6,678 nt of DNA from Asaia bogorensis (GTDB lineage Bacteria; Pseudomonadota; Alphaproteobacteria; Acetobacterales; Acetobacteraceae). The notes beneath the pieces are model-generated. The model was not told the DNA's origin, made no database searches, and worked only from the letters and a program-made list of their open reading frames with translations. Position numbers and translations under genes: made by a program. Shown piece after piece: positions 1 to 5,182 of this stretch (within the stretch, counting starts at the first letter, position 1; every line of letters begins with the position of its first letter). The stretch is taken from positions 1 through 6,678 of the forward strand of contig CAMCHA010000149.1 in assembly GCA_945874515.1 (NCBI GenBank), given 5' to 3'.

Positions 1-978
1 AATTGGTGCGCGCCCTTGCATAATGGCAAGATCAGCGCAGAGGAAATGGCGGAAATCCGCAGCCGCTATGATCAGATTTTCAAGCGTTGCGAGGAAACCT
101 TCTCCTGCTTCCTGCACACACCCGATCCGCGCAATACCTTCGATGTCTCGGCCGCGGAACGCGAAGCCTTTCTGGAAAAGCTCTATTCCGAAAAGGGCTT
201 CGGGATTTGGGTCGGTAATTTTAAGGATTTGCTGACCAATCGTGCGGCGAATGAGGAAGTGTCGCGTTTTGTGGCCAACAAGATCCGCCAGCGCGTGAAG
301 GACCCTAAAGTCGCGGAGATGCTGATTCCAACGAATCACGGCTTCGGTACCAGGCGCGTGCCTTTGGAAACCTTCTATTTCGAATGCTACAACCAGCCGA
401 ACGTGACGCTGGTGAACAGCAAAGCAACACCGATCGAGCGCATTACGCCAACCGGCATCAAGACAAGCGAAGCCGAATATGAATTCGACATTATCGTTTA
501 CGCCACTGGCTTTGACGCGCTGCGCGGCGCTTTCGACCGGATTGAATTCCAGGGCGCGGATGGCGTGACGCTCAAGGAAATATGGCAGGATGGCGCAACA
601 TCGCTGGTCGGCATGATGCAAAAGGGCATGCCGAATATGTTCATGCTGCTGGGCCCCCATACCGCGCTTGGCAATATTCCGCGTTCCATCGAATTCAACG
701 TGGAATGGGTGAGCGATCTGCTGGGCTATGCGCAAGCCAAGCACATTACGCGCGTGGAAGCGACTGAAGCGGCGATGGAAAAATGGATGGATCACGTCAT
801 GGAATTGGCCAAGGGCCTGCTTTCCATGGAGGTGGATTCCTGGATGACTGGCGTCAATCTGAATGTTGCGGGCAAGCAAAAGCGCATTGTCGCGCGCTAT
901 ACTGGCAGCGCGCCAAGCTATCGCGCTTGGGCGAATGGTATGGCGGCGCAGGGCTACGCCGGGATTACGCTGGAATAA
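1..978 (+). CDS. Flavin-containing (Baeyer-Villiger-type) monooxygenase, C-terminal part, 5' truncated by window edge
   Basis: The reading frame is open from base 1 to the TAA at 976-978, giving 325 visible residues; family members are usually about 500-550, so the N-terminal FAD-binding GxGxxG and the FxGxxxHxxxW fingerprint lie off the left edge. Visible family landmarks are the NWCAPLHNGKI segment at the very start, RRVPLETFYFE (about residues 118-128), the conserved ATGFD (168-172) that closes the FAD/NADPH domain, and MLLGPHTALGNIPRSIE further on. Such enzymes use FAD, NADPH and O2 to insert oxygen next to a carbonyl or to oxygenate a heteroatom; the substrate cannot be read from sequence. 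A TTG at 16 is an in-frame start codon, but homology clearly continues upstream of it. The gene ends 8 nt before the stop of the convergent regulator. Sampled by eye, its GC is lower than that of the next gene. Family assignment is firm; the subfamily is not. Confidence 0.9.
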   Translation, partial: NWCAPLHNGKISAEEMAEIRSRYDQIFKRCEETFSCFLHTPDPRNTFDVSAAEREAFLEKLYSEKGFGIWVGNFKDLLTNRAANEEVSRFVANKIRQRVKDPKVAEMLIPTNHGFGTRRVPLETFYFECYNQPNVTLVNSKATPIERITPTGIKTSEAEYEFDIIVYATGFDALRGAFDRIEFQGADGVTLKEIWQDGATSLVGMMQKGMPNMFMLLGPHTALGNIPRSIEFNVEWVSDLLGYAQAKHITRVEATEAAMEKWMDHVMELAKGLLSMEVDSWMTGVNLNVAGKQKRIVARYTGSAPSYRAWANGMAAQGYAGITLE

Positions 979-986
979 GTGTCAAG

Positions 987-1910
987 TCAGGCATTGAAGG
1001 CCACGGAACCAAGCGCGGAAAGGTCATAACCACCAAGCCGCGCGGCGCGGGTGGCGAAGACCCCGCCCCGCGTGAAGGCCAGTAATTTCTGCACGGGATC
1101 GCTGAAGAAATGGCGGCGGTCCATCACCAGGTCAAAACGCTCGCGGAATAGTGGCAGGAAAGTCAGACCACGCGCCGCGGCCTCGGCACGAATGCCGAAG
1201 CCGACATCGGCGCGGCCTTCGGCGACGCTGGCCGCGACCTCATCCTCCGAAAGGGCGGGGCTTGGCAGGAAGCCGATTTGATCAAGGCGCAGCCCCGCTT
1301 CTGAAAGCAAATGTGTCAGCAGCACATGGCTGCCGGCGCGCGGTTGCCGCCCCGCCACGCGCAGGCCGGGGCGCGCCAAATCCGCGATGCCTGCCAGCAC
1401 GCCAGGGTTGCCTTGCGGCAGGATCAAGCCTTGCTCTCGCCAGGCCCAGGTAATGCCGACAAAGGCACGCCCGGCCAGGAACTCCCGCGCTGCGGGTTCG
1501 TTGAAGCTGTTGCTGTCGGGATCGAGCAAATGGCTGGCGACGACCAGTGCCTCGCCCTCGGCCAGGGCGATCAGCCCATCCAGGCTGCCGCCACCCCGCA
1601 AAGCCAGCCCGCAGCCGGATTGCCGCGCCGCCCAATCGAGCAAAGGGTCATGGCTGCCTGCCAGGATCGGCGGCGGGTCCAGCCGTTGCGCGGTGCCCGA
1701 ATCCGCCTGGGCGGCGAGCCAGCGTTCAAGCTGCCGGCGGGGGAACAGCCATTTCCCGCCAAGCTGTGCCGCCGGCAGCTTTTGTGCGCGCGCAAGCTCA
1801 TAAAGTGAGCGTTCGGAAAGGCGGAGGAAGTGGGCTGCTTCCTTAAGCGTCAGGACATCCGGCATCTGATGGCGAATTTCGGCAAAAATCGGCATCGAGT
1901 CAAGCGCCAT
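987..1910 (-). CDS. HTH/PBP-like one-component regulator, probably tungstate/molybdate-responsive
   Basis: This 307-residue protein has two parts. Residues about 17-68 form an excisionase/MerR-type helix-turn-helix (LTLKEAAHFLRLSERSLYEL, then KLPAAQLGGKWLFPRRQLERWL). Residues about 83-295 resemble the periplasmic-binding-protein-like domain used as an intracellular ligand sensor, with GSHDPLLDWAARQ, a GGGSLDGL stretch, QGLILPQGNPG, AGSHVLLTHLL and ADVGFGIRAEAAARG. There is no signal peptide, so it should act in the cytoplasm, binding DNA and sensing a small ligand. It is divergent from tupBCA across 57 bp, which makes control of that operon by tungstate or molybdate the natural inference; activator or repressor is unknown. 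The ATG at 1910 is taken as start, but no good Shine-Dalgarno precedes it. In-frame ATGs at 1895 and 1865 are alternatives; the latter begins MPDVLTLKEA, directly before the HTH. Its stop is 8 nt from the convergent monooxygenase stop. Confidence 0.85.
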   Translation of the reverse strand: MALDSMPIFAEIRHQMPDVLTLKEAAHFLRLSERSLYELARAQKLPAAQLGGKWLFPRRQLERWLAAQADSGTAQRLDPPPILAGSHDPLLDWAARQSGCGLALRGGGSLDGLIALAEGEALVVASHLLDPDSNSFNEPAAREFLAGRAFVGITWAWREQGLILPQGNPGVLAGIADLARPGLRVAGRQPRAGSHVLLTHLLSEAGLRLDQIGFLPSPALSEDEVAASVAEGRADVGFGIRAEAAARGLTFLPLFRERFDLVMDRRHFFSDPVQKLLAFTRGGVFATRAARLGGYDLSALGSVAFNA

Positions 1911-1916
1911 GGCGAA

Positions 1917-1947
1917 TTGACGCAGGTTTCACCCATCCGCATTTAAG
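1917..1947 (+). promoter_or_regulatory. Candidate sigma70-type promoter for tupBCA
   Basis: TTGACG at 1917-1922 matches five of six bases of the -35 consensus. The best -10-like element, TTTAAG at 1942-1947, matches four of six at a long 19-bp spacing. Transcription would then start near 1954, leaving a leader of about 14 nt before the GTG. The -35 is good, but the -10 and spacing are weak, so the call is tentative. Confidence 0.35.
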
Positions 1948-1956
1948 CAAGATACA

Positions 1957-1963
1957 GGGAGGA
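1957..1963 (+). promoter_or_regulatory. Ribosome binding site fixing the GTG start of tupB
   Basis: GGGAGGA lies before the GTG at 1968, with 5 nt between its GGAGG core and the start. An ATG at 1963 overlaps this site but is in another frame, so GTG is the supported start. Confidence 0.7.
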
Positions 1964-1967
1964 TGGG

Positions 1968-2672
1968 GTGCAGGACCTTGCCAGCGCATTCACGACGGCT
2001 TTTGGCTTGATCCTTTCCCTGGACTCGGCGGTGCTGGCTATTGTGGCGCTGTCTTTGCGCGTGAGCCTTTCCGCGCTGCTATTGGCGGCGCTGATTGGCT
2101 TGCCGCTTGGGGCGCTGTTGGCGGTGGCGCGGTTTCCGGGGCGGGGCAGCGTGATCACGCTGACCAATGCGCTCATGGGGCTACCGCCGGTGGTGGTGGG
2201 GCTGCTGATTTATCTGTTGCTGTCGCGGTCCGGGCCGCTCGGTTCCTTCGGGCTGCTCTTCACACCGACAGCCATGATTATGGCTCAGGCCGTGCTGATC
2301 ACGCCCATTCTGGCAGCGCTGACGCGCCAGGTGCTGGAAGGCATGTGGGAAGAATATGCGGAACAGCTGCGGTCCTTTGGTGCGGGGCCGTGGCGCGCGG
2401 TGCCGACCCTGTTGTGGGATGGGCGCTTTCTGCTGCTGACGGTGCTGCTGGCGGGGTTTGGTCGGGCAGCGGCGGAAGTGGGCGCGGTGATGGTGGTGGG
2501 CGGCAATATTGAAGGCTTCACCCGCGTGATGACCACCGCGATTGCGCTTGAAACCAGCAAGGGCGATTTGCCGTTGGCGCTGGCACTTGGGATTGTGCTG
2601 ATGGCGATTGTCCTTGGCGTGAATGCGCTGGCGCAAGGTGTGCGGGGCATTGCCGCGCGCTGGGCCGGCTGA
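1968..2672 (+). CDS. tupB: Tungstate ABC transporter permease TupB
   Basis: This 234-residue integral membrane protein has the length usual for TupB and several strongly hydrophobic segments (for example about 20-55, 65-86, 95-115 and 200-225). GLPPVVVGLLIY in the first half and EYAEQLRSFGAGPWRAV in the middle (the cytoplasmic EAA loop that contacts the ATPase) identify an ABC importer permease. The closing block AEVGAVMVVGGNIEGFTRVMTT followed by AIALETSKGDLPLAL is highly characteristic of tungstate-type permeases. It would form the inner-membrane channel for oxyanions delivered by TupA and energised by TupC. The start is GTG with a good ribosome binding site. Its TGA is followed one base later by the tupC ATG, indicating translational coupling. 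TupB is preferred over molybdate ModB because of the ETSKG block and the TupA-type binding protein in the same operon. Strict tungstate specificity is inferred from family. Confidence 0.9.
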   Translation: MQDLASAFTTAFGLILSLDSAVLAIVALSLRVSLSALLLAALIGLPLGALLAVARFPGRGSVITLTNALMGLPPVVVGLLIYLLLSRSGPLGSFGLLFTPTAMIMAQAVLITPILAALTRQVLEGMWEEYAEQLRSFGAGPWRAVPTLLWDGRFLLLTVLLAGFGRAAAEVGAVMVVGGNIEGFTRVMTTAIALETSKGDLPLALALGIVLMAIVLGVNALAQGVRGIAARWAG

Positions 2673-2673
2673 A

Positions 2674-3396
2674 ATGCTGTTACCTGATTCCATACTGCCG
2701 CTTTGCACTGACGGTTTGGGCTTTAACGCCGGTGGCGCTGAGATTTTGCGTGATGTTTCGTTGACCATTACGGCTGGCGCTCCGACTCTGCTGATTGGCG
2801 CCAATGGTGCGGGGAAAAGCGTGCTGTTGCGGCTGCTGCATGGCTTGCTGAAGCCTTCGGCCGGGCGGGTTTTCTGGGCGATGCCAACCGAACATGTCGC
2901 GCGGCGCCAGGCGATGGTGTTTCAGCGCCCGGTGCTGCTGCGCCGGTCTGTGCTGGCCAATACGCTTTATCCCATGGCATTGGCCGGTGTGGCGCGGGAG
3001 GACCGTGACGCGCGTGCCGAGGAAGCGCTGGCGCTGGTTGGGCTTGCTGATCGCGCGGCTGATCCAGCGCGCAAGCTTTCCGTGGGCCAGCAGCAGCGCT
3101 TGGCGTTGGCCCGCGCTGCTGCGCTACAGCCGGAATTGCTATTTCTGGATGAGCCTTCCGCAAGCCTGGACCCCGCCGCGACGCGCGCGGTGGAAGAAAT
3201 TGTGCTGACGCTGGCGCAGCGCGGCACCAAGATTGTCATGACCACGCATGATTTGGCGCAGGCGCGGCGGCTGGCGGGAGATGTGGTGTTTCTGCATCGC
3301 GGCAGTGTGCTGGAACAAGCACCGGCTGAGGCGTTTTTCCAGCAGCCAGCTTCGACCACGGCGCGCGCCTTTTTGCGCGGCGAATTGGTGTGGTGA
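2674..3396 (+). CDS. tupC: Tungstate ABC transporter ATP-binding protein TupC
   Basis: This 240-residue ABC ATPase has all core motifs: Walker A GANGAGKS (42-49), Q-loop Q84 in MVFQRP, a signature at 135-139, Walker B LLFLDEP with D159 and E160, and the H-loop TTHD with H192. It would hydrolyse ATP on the cytoplasmic face of the TupB channel. The signature reads LSVGQ instead of LSGGQ, with V137 replacing the first glycine; the serine and second glycine are kept, so it is probably active. The ATG at 2674, one base after the tupB stop, is chosen over an in-frame ATG at 2623 inside tupB, because homology starts only after 2674 and coupling is typical. No C-terminal TOBE-type regulatory domain is present, since the protein ends about 48 residues after the H-loop. 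The next gene, tupA, starts 25 nt downstream. Confidence 0.9.
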   Translation: MLLPDSILPLCTDGLGFNAGGAEILRDVSLTITAGAPTLLIGANGAGKSVLLRLLHGLLKPSAGRVFWAMPTEHVARRQAMVFQRPVLLRRSVLANTLYPMALAGVAREDRDARAEEALALVGLADRAADPARKLSVGQQQRLALARAAALQPELLFLDEPSASLDPAATRAVEEIVLTLAQRGTKIVMTTHDLAQARRLAGDVVFLHRGSVLEQAPAEAFFQQPASTTARAFLRGELVW

Positions 3397-3411
3397 TGGG
3401 TTTGAAAGAAC

Positions 3412-3418
3412 GGGGGGA
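3412..3418 (+). promoter_or_regulatory. Ribosome binding site of tupA
   Basis: A run of six G followed by A lies upstream of tandem ATG codons at 3422 and 3425. Spacing from the last G is 4 nt to the first ATG and 7 nt to the second, which slightly favours 3425; the difference is one residue. Confidence 0.5.
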
Positions 3419-3421
3419 AAC

Positions 3422-4258
3422 ATGATGGGTATTTTTCGGCGCGGCATTTTGCCGATGCTGCTCGCGGCTGTTGCGCTGCCGGCCATGGCGCAGGAACGCA
3501 GCATTACTGTTGCTTCCACCACCAGCACGGAACAATCCGGGCTGTTTGGCCATATCTTGCCGATCTTCACGCGCGAAACCGGCATTGCCGTGCGCGTGGT
3601 GGCGCTGGGCACGGGCCAGGCCTTGGATGTGGGCCGGCGCGGTGACGCGGATGTGGTGTTTGTGCATGATCGCGCAGCCGAAGAACGCTTTGTCGCGGAT
3701 GGTTTCGGCGGGCCGCGGCGGCATGTGATGTTCAATGATTTTGTGATCACCGGCCCTGCGGCTGACCCCGCGCGCATCGCTGGGCTTGGTGATACAGCGG
3801 AAGCGCTGCGCCGCATCGCCGCCGCCCGCGCACCCTTCATCAGCCGTGGCGATCGCAGCGGCACCCATGCGGCGGAGCTTCGCTTGTGGCAATTGGCCGG
3901 TGTGGACCCCGCAACCGGGCGCGGCCAATGGTATCGGGAAGTGGGGCAAGGTATGGGTCCGGCGCTGAATACCGCCGCCGCGCAGGGTGCCTATATTCTG
4001 GCTGATCGTGGCACCTGGCTGAGTTTTCGCAATCGGCAGGATCAACGCATTTTGATTGAAGGTGATACGCGGCTGTTCAATCAATATGGCGTCATGCTGG
4101 TGAACGCCCAGCGCCATCCGCATGTGAAGTCGGCGGATGGGCAGCGCTTCATTGATTGGCTGCTCTCAGCCGCCGGTCAGGCTGCAATTGCTTCCTATCG
4201 CATCAATGGGGAACAGCTTTTCTTCCCCAATGCGGATAAGCCTGAGCCTGTTTCGTGA
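3422..4258 (+). CDS. tupA: Tungstate-binding periplasmic protein TupA
   Basis: This 278-residue secreted binding protein starts with a clear signal peptide: RR at 6-7, a hydrophobic core LPMLLAAVALP, and a likely cleavage after AMA (residue 23) before QE. The mature part opens with ITVASTTSTEQSGL, carrying the TTS oxyanion-binding motif typical of TupA (33-35). It continues with FISRGDRSGTH (139-149), YREVGQGMGPALNTAA, LADRGTWLSF and LFNQYGVMLVNA, all in the family's order. It should capture tungstate in the periplasm and deliver it to TupB. Some family members also bind molybdate, so specificity is inferred. It lies 25 nt after tupC in the same operon, giving the order B-C-A instead of the A-B-C found in other tup clusters. 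The stop is 7 nt from the stop of convergent soxZ. The start may be the second ATG at 3425. Confidence 0.9.
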   Translation: MMGIFRRGILPMLLAAVALPAMAQERSITVASTTSTEQSGLFGHILPIFTRETGIAVRVVALGTGQALDVGRRGDADVVFVHDRAAEERFVADGFGGPRRHVMFNDFVITGPAADPARIAGLGDTAEALRRIAAARAPFISRGDRSGTHAAELRLWQLAGVDPATGRGQWYREVGQGMGPALNTAAAQGAYILADRGTWLSFRNRQDQRILIEGDTRLFNQYGVMLVNAQRHPHVKSADGQRFIDWLLSAAGQAAIASYRINGEQLFFPNADKPEPVS

Positions 4259-4265
4259 AGCTGTG

Positions 4266-4595
4266 TTAGGCGACCGCCACGCGCGCTTCAGTGCGCGCTT
4301 GGCGGCCCTTTTCATCTGTCCAGATGAATTCGAAATGGCTCGGCTTTTCAATCCGCACGAAAAATACGTGATAGGGGTTGGTCGCGGTGCCATTCTGGAA
4401 ATTGGCGCTGAACAGCGCCTCACCGTTCAGTCGCACCATTAGCCGCGTCAGCATATCGCGCGGCAAGGCGCGGCCGGCTTCGTGGCGCAATCCCGTTTCC
4501 ATCGGGTGTTCGATCAGGGTGCGGATTTCAATCACCTCACCGGCGCGGGCGCTGCGCGGGATGCGAATGCGGGGCTGGGATGGCAAAGCGCTCAT
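4266..4595 (-). CDS. soxZ: Sulfur-oxidation carrier subunit SoxZ
   Basis: This 109-residue protein has the normal SoxZ size and fold signature: RIRIPRSARAGEVIEIRTL leads into the hallmark HPMETG (30-35), then LPRDMLTRLMVRLNG, NPYHVFFVRI and FEFIWTDEKGRQ. SoxZ is a small immunoglobulin-like protein that binds SoxY; the heterodimer carries sulfur intermediates in the periplasm. It has no signal peptide, consistent with SoxZ being co-exported with Tat-targeted SoxY. The ATG at 4595 overlaps the soxY stop as ATGA, with a G6 run 8 nt upstream; an in-frame GTG at 4604 is less likely. A plus-strand terminator for tupA lies within its last codons. No cysteine is present, as expected, since SoxY holds the substrate. 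Confidence 0.9.
   Translation of the reverse strand: MSALPSQPRIRIPRSARAGEVIEIRTLIEHPMETGLRHEAGRALPRDMLTRLMVRLNGEALFSANFQNGTATNPYHVFFVRIEKPSHFEFIWTDEKGRQARTEARVAVA
4274..4312 (+). terminator. Intrinsic terminator of tupBCA, inside the 3' end of soxZ
   Basis: Arms 4274-4286 and 4293-4305 pair over 13 positions with one mismatch (C4280/T4299) around a 6-nt loop, and are followed by CCC and TTTT (4309-4312). This is 15 nt after the tupA stop and oriented to stop plus-strand transcription. On the minus strand no T-run follows the hairpin. It occupies codons near the C-terminus of SoxZ. Confidence 0.6.
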
Positions 4596-5017
4596 GAGAG
4601 GCACCCCCCGGCGCCGACGCGCATTTCCGCGCTGGCACGCATGACGCGCCCGGTACTGGTTTCCGCCAAAACGATCAGACGTTGATCTTCAGCCAGGCGA
4701 ATGCGCGTTTGCACTTCGGCGCGGGCGAGCAACGGCGTCAGCCGAAAGGTCGCTACCCCGGGTGTGGGATTGCGCGAGGCAAAGACATGAATGGCGGTGA
4801 TGTGGTCCTGCGGCGTCATTGGGCTTTCCACCACAATGCCAAGCGGCACTTGCCCACCATTTTCAGCAAGGGCGGGCACGCGGAGCAGAATGCCGCCATC
4901 GGTCACGGGCTTGTCGCCGATAGTTTCGCGTATGGCGGTGGAGAGCGCATCATCCCCCCGCGCCGCAGCGGCGAAGGGCAGCGCCAGAAGCGCGAGGCAG
5001 GTCCTTCGAGCGATCAT
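4592..5017 (-). CDS. soxY: Sulfur-oxidation carrier subunit SoxY with atypical C-terminus
   Basis: This 141-residue secreted protein starts with a Tat-like signal (ARRTCLALLALPFAAAA, with R4-R5 followed by a hydrophobic stretch), as known for SoxY. The mature part contains AIRETIGDKP, GGQVPLGIVVESPM, IHVFASRNPTPGVATFRLTP and AEVQTRIRLAEDQRLIVLAE, typical of the SoxY domain. In SoxY the substrate is bound covalently to a cysteine on a flexible C-terminal arm. Here C139 is present in GAGGCLS, but the usual two glycines after it are replaced by Leu-Ser. Of three nearby ATGs (5029, 5020, 5017), the last is best spaced from GGAGGT at 5027-5022 (5 nt from its GGAGG core), and 5029 overlaps that site. 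soxZ follows with a 4-base overlap. Sox enzymes that load and release the carrier are not in the window. It could also belong to the SoxYZ-like carriers with other roles. Confidence 0.85.
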   Translation of the reverse strand: MIARRTCLALLALPFAAAARGDDALSTAIRETIGDKPVTDGGILLRVPALAENGGQVPLGIVVESPMTPQDHITAIHVFASRNPTPGVATFRLTPLLARAEVQTRIRLAEDQRLIVLAETSTGRVMRASAEMRVGAGGCLS

Positions 5018-5021
5018 CATT

Positions 5022-5027
5022 ACCTCC
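5022..5027 (-). promoter_or_regulatory. Ribosome binding site of soxY
   Basis: GGAGGT on the minus strand precedes ATGs at 5020 and 5017. A 5-nt gap from GGAGG to 5017 makes that the likely start and places the twin arginines directly after the first residues. Confidence 0.6.
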
Positions 5028-5029
5028 AT

Positions 5030-5182
5030 GCCGCGCCGCCCGGGGTGAGTGGCGCAGCGCCATGCTGGCGCTGGATATGGCGTCCGTATCTTTCAGGCAC
5101 AAGTGAGATAATTTAGTGCTATCAGCGGATCAGGCAGAACAAAGGGCTTGCTGCGCCGGCTTCGAAATTTGGAAGATATTTC
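5030..5182 (-). promoter_or_regulatory. yeeE-soxY intergenic leader with perfect hairpin
   Basis: The interval between the yeeE stop and soxY holds no gene. It is AT-richer around 5100-5120 and 5165-5182, where a minus-strand promoter for soxYZ could lie, but no clear -35/-10 pair was found. A perfect 8-bp inverted repeat (5055-5062 with 5066-5073, loop 3 nt) sits about 27 nt upstream of the soxY ribosome binding site. It has no T-run after it, so it is not an intrinsic terminator; it could be an operator, an mRNA-stabilising hairpin or a processing site. Confidence 0.35.

Larger units (their letters stand above)
1911..1967. promoter_or_regulatory. Divergent regulator/tupB control region with 7-bp dyad
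   Basis: This 57-bp gap is the only space between two divergent genes, so it must hold tupB control signals and probably those of the regulator. An inverted repeat, CCCATCC at 1932-1938 and GGATGGG at 1961-1967, is separated by 22 nt (arm centres 29 bp apart). The left arm lies between the candidate -35 and -10 of tupB and the right arm overlaps its ribosome binding site, as expected of an operator dyad; alternatively, a longer transcript could fold to hide the start. No convincing promoter was found for the minus-strand regulator. The repeat is seen directly; its function is inferred. Confidence 0.4.

Noticed and set aside
1030..1054. GC-rich inverted repeat after the monooxygenase as its terminator
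   Set aside because: The arms need a bulge, no T-run follows, and it encodes conserved regulator C-terminal sequence.
1311..1808. Plus-strand open frame (165 codons) opposite the regulator
   Set aside because: No family resemblance; the minus-strand frame encodes a complete HTH plus binding-protein-like domain.
2181..2804. Minus-strand open frame (207 codons) opposite tupB/tupC
   Set aside because: The translation is a proline/histidine/glutamine-rich shadow of a certain membrane protein gene and spans the tupB-tupC junction.
3236..4123. Long minus-strand open frame (295 codons) opposite tupA
   Set aside because: It lies antisense to a gene with clear family motifs, has a low-complexity His/Arg/Gln/Ala-rich translation without recognisable domains, and is typical of shadow frames in GC-rich DNA.
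4200..4236. Hairpin near the tupA 3' end as a minus-strand terminator for soxZ
   Set aside because: Only 7 bp pair cleanly around a 9-nt loop, no T-run follows on the minus strand, and it lies in tupA codons.
1968..4258. Molybdate (modABC) or sulfate/thiosulfate (cys) transporter instead of tungstate
   Set aside because: The TTS motif in the binding protein and the VGGNI...ETSKG block in the permease fit TupA and TupB. Molybdate as a second substrate cannot be excluded.
5110..5142. Minus-strand promoter for soxYZ (TTGTTC and TAAATT)
   Set aside because: Weak matches and a 21-bp spacing; kept only as a comment on the leader.
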